The notes beneath the pieces were generated by a model. That model made no database searches. It was not told the origin of the DNA and saw only the letters and a list, made by a program, of their open reading frames with translations. A stretch of DNA of 64,000 nucleotides from Desulfovibrio sp. MES5 (GTDB taxonomy: Bacteria; Desulfobacterota; Desulfovibrionia; Desulfovibrionales; Desulfovibrionaceae). Shown in pieces: positions 34,587 through 44,064 of the stretch. Position 1 is the stretch's first letter. Every line of letters begins with the position of its first letter. A program made the translations under genes and the position numbers. The stretch lies in contig NZ_MJUZ01000008.1 of NCBI RefSeq assembly GCF_002237645.1, forward strand, positions 1 to 64,000, given 5' to 3'.

Positions 34587-37500
34587 ATGTCTAGCCTTCC
34601 TTCAGATCGCCCCTGGCTGACCGTACTTCTTGCCTGCCTGCCGGAATTTTCGGCCCGGCCCGCTCTGGACGCCCTGATCCGTGCTGGCGGCCGGGGTCAG
34701 GTGGTTTTGCTGCTTTGTGAAGAAGCCGAGCGCGAGCCAATGACCGCCCTGGGGCGGGAAATGGTGCGTAGTGGCGATTTGCGCGCCTTTCGTTGCCAGT
34801 GCCCGCAGGCTGGCCAAAATCTGTGGCATGTGCGCAATGCCGCGTCGGCACTGGTTCGCACGCCGTGGCTCCTGCTGCTTTCATCTTCGGTTCTGCTGCA
34901 AGAAAATGCCTTGCCGCCACTGCGGCGCGCGCTGGAAACCCACAGGGATCTGGCAGGCGTTAATCCCTTTTTTCTGTATCCTGCCGGAACTGGAGGGCCG
35001 CCCGCGCGATCGGACGAGCCGCTCCATACCAGCCCCGCGCTGCCGCGAATTGCCCACATGGGCACAGTGGTCGATTGCCTTGGCCAACAGCACTATCTTT
35101 ATGAAGGGCTGCCCCTGGGCCATACGCTTGCGCGGCGCGAGCGCCGCTTCCAGCTGGCGCATACGGCGGCGCTGCTGTTGCGCACATCTGACGTGGCGGC
35201 TGCTGGCGGCTTCAATCCATCTCTGGACAGCCTTGCCGATGTGGATTTCTGTCTGCGTCTTGGGGCCTTATTGCACCAAACGGCTGGCGGCGGCGCGGCG
35301 GGCGCTTTTGGCAGTATCCCCGTATCGTTGGCCCGTCTGGGCGATTATTTCGATTCGTGGCAAACCTGCGGCTTGTGGAACAGTCTGCTGCAGCGGGAGC
35401 GCATCGAGCCGGGCGTGCTGCACCCGGACTACGCGGCCCATGTGTCGGCCGACGGGCTGGAGTATGGCTGCACTGACTGGCTCTGGCAGGGGCCCTGTCC
35501 GCAGCCGGGATCGTGGGTTGACGCGGGGAAGGAGCCGGAATCGAGCGGAGCAGGGGAGCCCGGCACGGGTTTTCCTCTTGAGGCATGGCTTCGCTGGCGG
35601 TGGCAGCCACAGCCCGACACCCTGCTGGGCTTTTTACACGCCCTGACGCCCCATCAGCGCACCCAGGCCGTGCAGATGTGCCGCGACCTGCCGGTGAGCC
35701 TGCCGTACGCGCACTCCTGGTATGCCTCCACAGCCAGAAATCTTCTGGCCTGCAGCCACCGGGGCGCTGTGGCTCCACTGGTGCATGATGCACAGCGGTG
35801 GCTGGAGCGGGCGGAAGATTTTCGGCGTAACCATCTGCATGCGGGCATGCGGGCATTGCAGGCGGAGGGCGTTTACGACAGTGGCCTCGATGACTGCCCG
35901 GCCTCTTTTGACGCCTGGGTGGAACTGGTTGAACCCGCACTGCAAAGCGGACAGGACTGCACACCCGACGCTGCCCAGTTCGACCTGCTGCACACAGGAG
36001 CCGACTGGCCCGCCATAGCCGTGGTTATGCCCGTCTACAACCCCAGGCCAGACCACCTGCGCGCGGCTTTGGACTCCGTGCTGGCACAGGAATACCCACA
36101 CTGGCAGCTCTGCATTGCCGATGATGCCTCCACAAAAAATGAAATCCCTGAAATTTTGCGTAGCTACGCTGCTGATGACAAAAGGCTGCGCCTCGTGCTG
36201 CGGGGAAAAAACGGGCACATCTCCCGTGCCTCCAATTCTGCCCTGGAGCTGGTTGACGCCCCCTGGACCGGCTTTCTTGACCATGATGATCTGCTGACCA
36301 ATCACGCCCTGAGCGAAGTGGCGTCGCTTGTTCGGCATAAGCCAGATCTGGGGCTGATGTATTCTGACGAGGACAAGCTGGACAGCCGTGGGGTTCGTCG
36401 CACGCCGGTTTTTCGTGCGGATTTTGATCCCTGGACCTGTTTTACAGGGCACTTTTCCGTCTACGCCACAAAAGAATTGCGGGCAGCCGGGGGCTTCAGG
36501 ACTGGTTTTGAGGGCTCGCAGGATTTTGATCTCAGCCTGCGCGTCATTGAAAGGCTGGCTCCTGGGCGTATCGCCCACATGCCGCGGATTCTTTATCACT
36601 GGCGTGTGCATGACGGAAGCACCAGCGGCTCGCTTGGGGCAAAACCCTATGTGCTGGAAGCCACCCGCAGAGCCCTTGAAGAAAGCGTGCGTCGCCGAGG
36701 CTTCAAGGCTGAGGCCGTGCCAACGGCGCTCAACAACTTTTTTGTGCTGCGGCATGAGGTTGATCCACGCATGCGGTGCAGCGCTGTTCTGCTCGCTGCG
36801 GACAGTCGCCCCGTACAGGCGGGCCTGTGGGAAGAACTGGAAAAACTCGCGGGTACGCTTGATCTGGAAGTCCTCTGTCAGCCTCTGAGCAATGACGCTG
36901 CGGAGGCTTTCAGAAGCATGCCCACAGCAACTTTTGCGGGCGCGCGCCTTCTGCCCCCACCAGAGGGCAAGGAGAACGGGGACTGGCATGCAGCCTGCAA
37001 TGGGGCCGCCAGTGCTGCTTCAGGCCAGGTGTTGCTTTTTCTGGATGCCCGCTTGAGTCCCTTGCCGGGCAGCCTGCCCGGTCAGCTTGCTGCTCTGGCT
37101 CTCCAGGAAAACGTGGGAGCTGTGGGCGGCACCCTGTGGCGCGGCAACCGCCTCTGGCACGCCGGGCTGATGCCGGATGTCACAGGGCTGCCTTTTGCCC
37201 TGCACCGGGGTGCGCATAGAGACCTGCTCTCGTCCATCTGCTGGGGGCAGCTTTTGCTCACACGGCGTGCGCTCGCCGCGCCGGAGCAGGCTATGGCCGT
37301 GCGTCGCGCCGTTTTTCTTGAGCATGGAGGCTATGACATTGCCATGGGGCCTTGGGCCGGAGCGGATCTGGGGTTGCGGCTGGCAGCGGCAGGAATGCAC
37401 AGTCTGAGTTGCCCGTGGGGACAGTGGCATGTTCCTTTGCAGCCTGGAAAGGCCTTAGAAAATGTGGCGTGGGCGGAAGATGTACAGGGGCGGCAACGCA

Positions 37501-37664
37501 TTACGCCCCAGACGCGGGAGAGTTTTCTCGCGCGCTGGGGCGGGATCGTGCGTGGGAGCGGCCTACGTAATGCGCTGTTGCACGCGGCTCCCGATCAGAG
37601 CTGGGCCCTGACGCTGAAAATTTTTTCAGAGCACTTTGCCTCTGAAAAAGGATGCATGCTCTAA
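34587..37664 (+). CDS. Multidomain family 2 glycosyltransferase
   Basis: A 1025-aa cytoplasmic protein with three GT-A-like segments. The N-terminal one (about 10-260) is divergent. The central one (about 470-720) is a clear GT2 domain with VVMPVYNPRPDHLRAALDS, DDAS and the metal-binding FLDHDD, followed by GFEGSQDFDL and YHWRVHDGSTS. The C-terminal one (about 735-1000) resembles a third, degenerate GT2 fold. It likely builds a surface polysaccharide or a glycan on flagellin or LPS; acceptors are unknown. There is no SD; a TATAGA at 34575 sits 7 bp before the ATG. The last codons and the stop belong to a family B repeat. Confidence 0.88.
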   Translation: MSSLPSDRPWLTVLLACLPEFSARPALDALIRAGGRGQVVLLLCEEAEREPMTALGREMVRSGDLRAFRCQCPQAGQNLWHVRNAASALVRTPWLLLLSSSVLLQENALPPLRRALETHRDLAGVNPFFLYPAGTGGPPARSDEPLHTSPALPRIAHMGTVVDCLGQQHYLYEGLPLGHTLARRERRFQLAHTAALLLRTSDVAAAGGFNPSLDSLADVDFCLRLGALLHQTAGGGAAGAFGSIPVSLARLGDYFDSWQTCGLWNSLLQRERIEPGVLHPDYAAHVSADGLEYGCTDWLWQGPCPQPGSWVDAGKEPESSGAGEPGTGFPLEAWLRWRWQPQPDTLLGFLHALTPHQRTQAVQMCRDLPVSLPYAHSWYASTARNLLACSHRGAVAPLVHDAQRWLERAEDFRRNHLHAGMRALQAEGVYDSGLDDCPASFDAWVELVEPALQSGQDCTPDAAQFDLLHTGADWPAIAVVMPVYNPRPDHLRAALDSVLAQEYPHWQLCIADDASTKNEIPEILRSYAADDKRLRLVLRGKNGHISRASNSALELVDAPWTGFLDHDDLLTNHALSEVASLVRHKPDLGLMYSDEDKLDSRGVRRTPVFRADFDPWTCFTGHFSVYATKELRAAGGFRTGFEGSQDFDLSLRVIERLAPGRIAHMPRILYHWRVHDGSTSGSLGAKPYVLEATRRALEESVRRRGFKAEAVPTALNNFFVLRHEVDPRMRCSAVLLAADSRPVQAGLWEELEKLAGTLDLEVLCQPLSNDAAEAFRSMPTATFAGARLLPPPEGKENGDWHAACNGAASAASGQVLLFLDARLSPLPGSLPGQLAALALQENVGAVGGTLWRGNRLWHAGLMPDVTGLPFALHRGAHRDLLSSICWGQLLLTRRALAAPEQAMAVRRAVFLEHGGYDIAMGPWAGADLGLRLAAAGMHSLSCPWGQWHVPLQPGKALENVAWAEDVQGRQRITPQTRESFLARWGGIVRGSGLRNALLHAAPDQSWALTLKIFSEHFASEKGCML

Positions 37665-37780
37665 CACTGCACGAGAGCGCAGCGAGCCACAACGTGGCGT
37701 GGATTCTGCCAGAAGCGCATTTTTGGCAGAATGACCATTAAAATGTAAAGCATTTCAAAGTGATTCTGATCTAGAGCGAT
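37655..37780 (+). repeat. Family B hairpin-array element, copy 1
   Basis: CTCTAAC-CTGCACGAGAGCGCAG, GCCAC/GTGGC, ATTCTGCCA...TGGCAGAAT (9 bp) and AAATG/CATTT stem-loops follow one another and end at CTGATCTAGAG. The order and most bases match copy 2 (62061-62213). The innermost pair of the 9-bp stem is A-T here and G-C in copy 2. Confidence 0.8.
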
Positions 37781-37970
37781 TTTTTCTGCACTGCTCAAAC
37801 GATTGCACGGGCAGGTGTTCGCCGTGAAGACGTGAGCGCGGTTTCAGCCGTTGCCTTTAGGGCCTGCGGTGAAGGCCGCGCTGCTGGTTCTTCGCGCTGG
37901 TTGGTGCAATCATGGCGCGGATCAAACGTTGCGAAGAATATTCGCGCGTCGTCCGCTCCAGGCCCGATGG
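37781..37970. other. Intergenic remainder before greA
   Basis: Between the B element and the greA stop. I see no gene and no clear terminator; AGAGCG...GCTC at 37775 may be a worn D-family hairpin. Confidence 0.45.
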
Positions 37971-38459
37971 TTATTTGAGGGCCTTGCTGCCTTTGAAGCT
38001 GATGCCGATGATTTCGTAGGTGACGCGGCCGCGCGGAATTTCCACAGAAACTTCATCCCCCACTTCCCTACCCAGCAGGGCTTGCCCCACAGGCGAGAGA
38101 AAAGAGATGGAGCCCTTGGTGGGGTCGGCCTCGTCGGGCCCCAGAATGGTGTAGGTCTTGGTTTCGCCGCTGTCCACGTCTTCCATTTCAACGGTTGCGC
38201 CAAAAATGACCTTGTCGCCGCGAAGCGTATCAAGGTCGATAACCTGGTAAAGAGCCATGCGCGATTCAATGTACTTGATGCGCGCTTCGGCCATGCCCTG
38301 ACGCTCGCGCGCGGCGTCATAGCCGGCGTTTTCGCGCAGGTCGCCTTCTTCTCTGGCTTCCTTGATGGCCTGAATAATGGCCGGGCGCTCGCTCTTGAGG
38401 CGAGCCAGTTCGTCTTCCAGAGCCTTGTAGCCTTGTACGGAAATGGGGATGCTAGTCAT
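37971..38459 (-). CDS. greA: Transcription elongation factor GreA
   Basis: A 162-aa factor that rescues backtracked RNA polymerase by stimulating transcript cleavage. The N-terminal coiled coil (GYKALEDELARLKSERP...IKEAREEGDLRENAGYDAARERQG) carries the acidic tip residues, and the C-terminal FKBP-like domain ends with the conserved TYEIIGI strand. The ATG at 38459 has GAGG 8 nt upstream; 69 upstream residues in the ORF track are read from leader DNA. An intrinsic terminator lies just 18 bp before the start codon, so expression may be attenuated. Confidence 0.96.
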   Translation of the reverse strand: MTSIPISVQGYKALEDELARLKSERPAIIQAIKEAREEGDLRENAGYDAARERQGMAEARIKYIESRMALYQVIDLDTLRGDKVIFGATVEMEDVDSGETKTYTILGPDEADPTKGSISFLSPVGQALLGREVGDEVSVEIPRGRVTYEIIGISFKGSKALK

Positions 38460-38476
38460 GTTGAACCTCACAACGC

Positions 38477-38508
38477 AAAAAAAGCGCCGCTGCCCAGGCA
38501 GCGGAGCA
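38477..38508 (-). terminator. Leader terminator (attenuator) upstream of greA
   Basis: Read on the minus strand, GCTCCGCTGCC and GGCAGCGGCGC form a GC-rich stem followed by seven T residues, ending 18 nt before the greA ATG. No gene lies upstream on this strand, so it must end a leader transcript or small RNA. Confidence 0.8.
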
Positions 38509-38917
38509 TGCGTTATCCAATAAATGTTTTTTACGAGTAAAATCTGGCTGCCCGGCAAAACCCAGCTGTGCCCGCATGAGCGTTTAGAGCGCTTGAGCTG
38601 CCGCCTTGAGGCAAAATATCTGGCCTTGCGACAATCTCGCGGCGTGAATTTTGCCGGAAAATTCACACCGAGCAGCTACCGTATATAGCGAAACCACTCT
38701 GGCCAAGGCGGGACGGGAGTAAACCCCTTACCCGGCTCCCACATTACCCTCTGCTCAGATTTCGGTCAAGCCCTGCGAAAAAATTCCAGCCCTGTAAGTA
38801 AGATAACGATGTTAATGGTATGCAGTTGACACTTGCGCGGGGCTGGCACAGCGTATATGCTTAAAAAATGTTTTCAGAACGCTCCGGGCATCAGCCGCAT
38901 CTAAGCAATAGCAGATT
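38509..38917. other. Intergenic region between greA and the MprF-like gene
   Basis: Divergent gap of about 400 bp. It includes GAGCGTTTAGAGCGCTTGAGC (38578-38599) and a GAATTTTGCCGG-AAAATTC dyad at about 38645-38667, which look like worn repeat fragments. No gene is seen. Confidence 0.45.
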
Positions 38918-40471
38918 ATGAAAAAATACTTACGTTATATCGGTCCGTTACTGATCACCGCCGTGTTTCTGCTGGCGGTATATCTTTTGTATCACAAGCT
39001 CAAAAGCTACAGCGTTGCCCAGATTCGTGAAAGTCTCAACCAGATATCCAGTGCGCGCATTGCCTTGTCACTCGTGCTGATGGTGATAAACTACATGATT
39101 CTGGTTGGTTATGACTGGCTGGCCCTCAAGGCCATCCATAAAAGTCTGCCCCTGCCGCGCGTTGGCCTTGTGTCCTTTGTGGGACAGGCCGTGAGCTACA
39201 ACTTTGGCGCTCTTTTGGGCGGCACCAGCGTGCGCTACCGGTTTTATTCCGCGTGGGGTTTTTCGCTGACGGATATCGTGCGCCTCGTGCTCATGCTGGC
39301 CGTGACATTCTGGGTTGGGGCTCTGGGGCTGTGCGGCGTCATCTTTATGGTTGCGCCGCCCATCATCCCCGATGAGCTGCTGGCCAGGATGCCCCTGAAA
39401 GACGTACGCATTCTTGGCGTGATTCTTTTTGCCATTGCCTGCTCCTACCTGGCTCTCTGTTTCTTCGTGCGCAAGCCTGTGCATATTTTCGGCAAGGAAT
39501 TCGTCTTTCCCCCGCCGCGCATAGCCATTGCTCAGGCTCTGGTGGCCGGGGTCGACATTGTGGCTGCGGCTGCCTGCATGTATGTGCTTTTGCCCGGCGA
39601 TATGGGCATCAGCTTTATCGACTTTTTACCAAGCTATCTCATGGCTCAGGTGGCGGTGGTGCTGACGCACATTCCTGGCGGGGTGGGCGTATTTGAGCTG
39701 GTTATCCTGCACCTGACCCACACGTCGCACGAGCAGATGGTTTTTGCCGCCGTGCTGCTGTTCAGACTTATCTATTTCATTATTCCCCTGCTGGCAGCGG
39801 CCCTGCTGCTGGCTGTCTACGAAGTGCGCCAGCGGCGTGACATGCTGCGCAGCACAGGTCGCTGGCTTTCGGTGCTTTCGCACACCATTTCGGCCTACAT
39901 GTGTTTTTCGGCAGGTGTTATTCTGCTGGTGTCATCCACATTGCCCCTGGGGCGTCATGCCCTTGCCATGCTGCATATGATGGGCCCCTATCATGTAACG
40001 ACCATAGGGCATTTTGTCAGTTGCCTGTCGGGCGCGGCCTTGCTGTTTGTCTCCTACGGTCTGGAGCGCCGTCAGGCGCGCGCGTTCCGCATGGCTGTGG
40101 TCTTTTTGTGTCTGGGCATTCTCGGCGCGCTGCTCAACGGCTTTTCCTGGCTCACGGCGTCAATGGTATGCGTGGTGCTGCTGGCCCTGTGCATGGCCAA
40201 GAGGCGCTTTTACAGGACGTCTTTTTTCTGGCAGGAGCCCATCCCCCTGTTCTGGCTGGGAGGCGCGTTTGCCGTACTTGTGCTGGTTGCCGCTCTGGGC
40301 TGGACATTATACCACACGGCATGGAGCCATGCAGCCAACTGGTGGGCCAATGCCGCTCCCAATGCCACGCGCAACACTTATGCCTTTATCGGCATTGTGG
40401 TGGGGCTGGTGCTTTCGTGGATGTGGCGCTCGGCTTTGCGTGCCCGAGCCCGGCGGCATAAAAAGGCGTGA
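38918..40471 (+). CDS. Lysylphosphatidylglycerol synthase TM-domain protein (MprF flippase/AglD type)
   Basis: A 517-aa integral membrane protein with about 12-14 helices. The first 300 residues match the LPG_synthase_TM fold: SYNFGALLGGTSVRYRFY, IPGGVGVFELVILHL and LLFRLIYFIIPLLAA are typical. The cytosolic aminoacyltransferase domain of MprF is missing; instead, extra helices follow and the protein ends with a basic tail. It is likely to flip or transport a lipid or prenyl-linked substrate. No RBS is obvious. A terminator follows it. Confidence 0.87.
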   Translation: MKKYLRYIGPLLITAVFLLAVYLLYHKLKSYSVAQIRESLNQISSARIALSLVLMVINYMILVGYDWLALKAIHKSLPLPRVGLVSFVGQAVSYNFGALLGGTSVRYRFYSAWGFSLTDIVRLVLMLAVTFWVGALGLCGVIFMVAPPIIPDELLARMPLKDVRILGVILFAIACSYLALCFFVRKPVHIFGKEFVFPPPRIAIAQALVAGVDIVAAAACMYVLLPGDMGISFIDFLPSYLMAQVAVVLTHIPGGVGVFELVILHLTHTSHEQMVFAAVLLFRLIYFIIPLLAAALLLAVYEVRQRRDMLRSTGRWLSVLSHTISAYMCFSAGVILLVSSTLPLGRHALAMLHMMGPYHVTTIGHFVSCLSGAALLFVSYGLERRQARAFRMAVVFLCLGILGALLNGFSWLTASMVCVVLLALCMAKRRFYRTSFFWQEPIPLFWLGGAFAVLVLVAALGWTLYHTAWSHAANWWANAAPNATRNTYAFIGIVVGLVLSWMWRSALRARARRHKKA

Positions 40472-40498
40472 TCAGCAGGCATTCTGGCTTGTGATGCT

Positions 40499-40530
40499 AA
40501 AAGGCCCGTGGCTCTTGCCACGGGCCTTTT
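40499..40530. terminator. Bidirectional terminator after the MprF-like gene
   Basis: AAAAGGCCCGTGGC and GCCACGGGCCTTTT form a 14-bp perfect stem with loop TCTT. Confidence 0.85.
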
Positions 40531-40670
40531 GCTTTGCAATGGCGGTTGGAGCGGACAAACCTTGAGATAATGTGATGACCGCAAGCCGCTGCCTCTGGAA
40601 CCACCGCTCCAGACGAGAAAAACACGCTAACGTTTTTGACAGCGTCGTCACGAGCAGGGCCGCTGGCGCG

Positions 40671-41456
40671 TCATTCTTCCCTGGCGTCGTTGTCTGCGCC
40701 GGAAGGTTTGACGCACATCAGCTTGGCCCCAGCCTGCACAAAGGGCTGGCAAAGATTTTCATCCGCGTCCGTGACAAGGGTCCAGTCCAGCGGCAGTTGC
40801 GCCCAGATCGGCTGCGACGCGCAGCCCAGTTTGGAGGAATCAACCAGCACGAATGTTTCCTTGGCCTGACGCATCATGAGAAGCTTGAGCGATATTTGTT
40901 CCAGCGTGGCTTCGCACAGGCCACGGTCAGACACAAGGCCGTTGCCGCTGGTAAAAGCCCTGTCGGCCGTAAGGCAGCGCAGGGCGCTTTCGGCAAAAGG
41001 GCCGTATGCGCTCATGCTGATTGGCCTGATGGAGCCGCCCAGAAAGATGGTTTTTATGTTGGGCGCATCCGCAAGAATGGCGGTGAGCTTAATATTATTG
41101 GTAATGACAGTAAGCTCTTTGTCATACAGAAAGCGGGCCATGGAGGTAATGGTGGAACCACCGTCAAGGATGATGGTTTCTCCGTCCCCAACTTGAGCCG
41201 CCGCAGCCTGGGCAATGGTCTGTTTGGCCGCGCGGTGCTGCCATTCGCGGACGGGATAGTTTTCTTCCTGAATACAAGGCGCAAGCATTGCGCCGCCATA
41301 GGTACGGGCCACGGCTTTTTCTTTGGAGAGCCTTTGCAAATCGCGCCGTACAGTGGAAAATGAAACTCCAAATTTTTCAGCCAATAATTTTATGTCGTTG
41401 GCTCCACTCGCGATGGCTTCGAGCATGGCCGTACGCCGTTCTCTGCTTCGTCGCAT
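40671..41456 (-). CDS. DeoR-family transcriptional regulator
   Basis: A 261-aa repressor-type protein. The N-terminal winged HTH (AEKFGVSFSTVRRDLQRLSKE) and the C-terminal sugar-phosphate-binding DeoRC domain (DGGSTITSMARFL, ITNNIKL, FLGGSIR) are intact. It faces away from the kdgT-kinase-pdxA2 operon and probably controls it, with a sugar-phosphate intermediate as inducer. AGGAAGGG precedes the ATG. A 15-bp palindrome at 41536-41550 in the shared promoter gap is a candidate operator. Confidence 0.92.
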   Translation of the reverse strand: MRRSRERRTAMLEAIASGANDIKLLAEKFGVSFSTVRRDLQRLSKEKAVARTYGGAMLAPCIQEENYPVREWQHRAAKQTIAQAAAAQVGDGETIILDGGSTITSMARFLYDKELTVITNNIKLTAILADAPNIKTIFLGGSIRPISMSAYGPFAESALRCLTADRAFTSGNGLVSDRGLCEATLEQISLKLLMMRQAKETFVLVDSSKLGCASQPIWAQLPLDWTLVTDADENLCQPFVQAGAKLMCVKPSGADNDAREE

Positions 41457-41766
41457 AGTTACCCTTCCTGTACGTAATTAGCAGTTATATACCTTGAAGT
41501 GGGAATAAATGTAAGGCTTCCTGAAGTAAATAATATGCGTGAATTACGCAAAAAAATTTGTAAAAAACGGATTATCCCGGTAAAAATAAAAATTCTTGCG
41601 CATTTTGCCCAATCTGCTATGAATTCCTGGGGGTGCCAGAAAACGGCGTATTTTTGTGTTTTCTGCGTGTTCTTCCTGGTTTTTGGTGTTGTTTTATTGC
41701 GCGGATCAATCATTTTTAACTTGCCCCGATATGCGGGATGCGGTTACGCAGCTGGAGGGTTCAGTC
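41457..41766. promoter_or_regulatory. Divergent control region, DeoR regulator and kdgT
   Basis: This 310-bp AT-rich gap contains the palindrome TGCGTGAATTACGCA at 41536-41550 and a CAGAAAAC...GTTTTCTG inverted repeat at 41637-41665. Either could be a DeoR-type operator. No gene is seen. Confidence 0.55.
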
Positions 41767-42741
41767 ATGCAGATCAAACGGACGATGGAACGGGTTCCTG
41801 GCGGGCTTATGGTCATTCCGCTGTTGCTTGGCGCGCTTTGCAACACCTTTTTTCCCAATACGCCCAAAATATTTGGTTCTTTTACTGGCGGCCTTTTTAC
41901 CGGGGCAACAAGCATTCTGGCTGTTTACTATGTCTGCATGGGCGCGACCATCAGTTTTAAAACAACTCCCTACATCATCAAGAAGGGAGGCGTTCTCTTT
42001 ATGGCCAAGGTGGGCGTGGCCGCGATCATCGGCATTATCGTGGGGCAGTTTCTTGGCGAGGCCCCGGTGGAAGAAGGCTTTTTTGCGGGTATTTCCACTC
42101 TGGCCATAGTGGCCGCCCTTAATGACACCAACGGCGGGCTGTATATGGCCCTCATGGGGCAATACGGCAGACCCAAGGATGTTGCCGCATACTCCATCAT
42201 GTGTCTTGAGTCCGGCCCATTTCTTACCATGGTAACATTGGGCGTAGCCGGGCTTTCGGCCTTTCCCTGGCAGATGATGGTTGGCGCTATCTTCCCCCTG
42301 GTTCTGGGCATGATTCTTGGCAACCTTGACAAGGACATGAGGGATTTTCTCAAAGCTGCTCCTGCGGTGCTCATTCCGTTTTTCGCCTTTGCGCTTGGCA
42401 CCGGGCTTGATCTTTCCAAGGTCTGGAATGCGGGTCTGCTTGGCATTGGCCTTGGCGTCTGTGTTGTGCTGCTCACCGGCATAGTTCTTTTTATTGGGGA
42501 TCGCCTGACCGGAGGCACTGGTGTTGCCGGATTGGCCGCTTCCTCAACCGCTGGCAACGCCGCCGCCGTGCCTATGATCATTGCCCAGGCCAACCCCGTC
42601 TATGCGCCTGCCGCGCAGCAGGCGACAGTGCTTGTGGCGTCCTGCGTGGTGGTCACGGCCATTCTCACCCCCATTGTCACCGCGTGGGGCGTCAAAGTTT
42701 TTGGAGCTCCCAAGGATTTGCCGGATGAAAATGAGGCTTAG
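41767..42741 (+). CDS. kdgT: KdgT-family sugar-acid permease
   Basis: A 324-aa membrane symporter that lines up along its length with 2-keto-3-deoxygluconate permease (start [19 protein letters not shown], then [22 protein letters not shown] and [10 protein letters not shown]). In this operon the substrate is more likely a four-carbon acid sugar such as threonate or erythronate, or a precursor of one; that is inference from the neighbours. ATG 41767 has GGAGGG upstream. It is the first of three genes in one direction. Confidence 0.92.
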   Translation: MQIKRTMERVPGGLMVIPLLLGALCNTFFPNTPKIFGSFTGGLFTGATSILAVYYVCMGATISFKTTPYIIKKGGVLFMAKVGVAAIIGIIVGQFLGEAPVEEGFFAGISTLAIVAALNDTNGGLYMALMGQYGRPKDVAAYSIMCLESGPFLTMVTLGVAGLSAFPWQMMVGAIFPLVLGMILGNLDKDMRDFLKAAPAVLIPFFAFALGTGLDLSKVWNAGLLGIGLGVCVVLLTGIVLFIGDRLTGGTGVAGLAASSTAGNAAAVPMIIAQANPVYAPAAQQATVLVASCVVVTAILTPIVTAWGVKVFGAPKDLPDENEA

Positions 42742-42804
42742 CCGAGGATGCCTGCGGGCGGGCGCAAGGGCGCATTCGTCGCAGGTTCGTAACAGGGGAA
42801 CGCT

Positions 42805-44064
42805 ATGAATCCATCTTGGTTTATTGTCGCGGATGATCTCACAGGCGCGGCAGATTGCGCCATCGCCTTTGCCAAAAGCGGCATGCCCGCATCAGTGCTT
42901 TTTGAGGGCGGCGAGGCTGCGGACGTACCCGGCGGGGTAGTGGCAGTGGATGTGGCAAGCCGGGCTCTTTCGGCAACAGCGGCGGCAAAGGCCCATGTTT
43001 GCCTGCTGGAGCAGCGGTTTGCTCGACCCATGCGGCTTTATAAAAAGCTTGATTCCCTCATGCGCGGACAGCCCATGGCGGAAACTGCGGCCACCATTGA
43101 AGTGCTGCGCAAGCTCGGCGGCCCTTCGTTTTTGGTTATGGCTCCTGCCTTTCCGGCCACTGGCAGAACAACGGTCAATGGCTGCGTGCTGGTCAACGGC
43201 GAGCCCCTTGAAGCCACAGAGGTCTGGGCAAGGGATCATACGTACCCCAGCGGCAATCTGGTGGAAAACCTTGGCGCGGTCGGAGTAAAAACGTACGGCA
43301 TCACGCTGGATGTGGTGCGGAGCGGCGTTGGCGGCATCACGGCTCTGGTTCAGGACTGCATGAATAAAGGCTTTTACGGCGTTGTTTGCGATGCTGAAAC
43401 GCCAGATGACCTTGCAATCATTGCCGAGGCTACCTATCCTTTAGCTGATAGGGTTTTCTTCGCGGGGACCGGGGGCCTTGCCGTGCCGCTGGCGCGCATG
43501 TCCGCTCCGGATCGCGGTGGCGTGACCATTTCCGTTCCGGCAACGGAGCGCGGCGTCCTTATGGTGGTGGGCAGTCTGGTACGGGTTTCGCGTCAGGCCT
43601 TGCGGTTTGTGCTGGATACAAAGCCTGTGCTTCATGTGCCCTTTACGCCCGCTGAACTGACTTCCGCCAGTGACGCGGCACTTGAAGAGCGCGGGCGGGA
43701 AATCAAAGAGGCTCTGCTTGCAGGCCGTGACGTTGTGGCGGAAATCGTTGAGGTTGACGATCCGGACCTTTCGAAGGGCGGCAGCCTGGCCAGTCGTCTT
43801 GCCGCAGCTCTGCATGGCGTTCTTGAGGCTTCGGGCGGTCTTGTGGCCACCGGAGGAGAAACGGCCGCCATGCTCATGGCCCGTGCGGGTATTCACGGCA
43901 TACAGCTTGTGACCGAGGTTGAAAGCGGCGTGCCTGTGGGCCTGACCTTGGGCAGGCATGCCTTGCCCATTATCACCAAGGCCGGTTCTTTCGGCACCGA
44001 GCATACCCTGGCCAGGTGCATAGAATATATACGCGCTGCAAATTATAAAGGAGAATTGGCTTGA
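42805..44064 (+). CDS. Four-carbon acid sugar kinase (DUF1537 family)
   Basis: A 419-aa kinase of the DUF1537 family, which phosphorylates threonate, erythronate or related acids at C4. The N-terminal WFIVADDLTGAADCAIAFAKSG is the family hallmark for the acid-sugar-binding domain, and the C-terminal nucleotide-binding domain shows LVATGGETAAMLM and KAGSFGTEHTL. It lies between the permease and pdxA2, the standard context for this pathway. The exact stereoisomer (DtnK, DenK or LtnK type) cannot be told by eye. The stop overlaps the next start (TTGA). Confidence 0.92.
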   Translation: MNPSWFIVADDLTGAADCAIAFAKSGMPASVLFEGGEAADVPGGVVAVDVASRALSATAAAKAHVCLLEQRFARPMRLYKKLDSLMRGQPMAETAATIEVLRKLGGPSFLVMAPAFPATGRTTVNGCVLVNGEPLEATEVWARDHTYPSGNLVENLGAVGVKTYGITLDVVRSGVGGITALVQDCMNKGFYGVVCDAETPDDLAIIAEATYPLADRVFFAGTGGLAVPLARMSAPDRGGVTISVPATERGVLMVVGSLVRVSRQALRFVLDTKPVLHVPFTPAELTSASDAALEERGREIKEALLAGRDVVAEIVEVDDPDLSKGGSLASRLAAALHGVLEASGGLVATGGETAAMLMARAGIHGIQLVTEVESGVPVGLTLGRHALPIITKAGSFGTEHTLARCIEYIRAANYKGELA

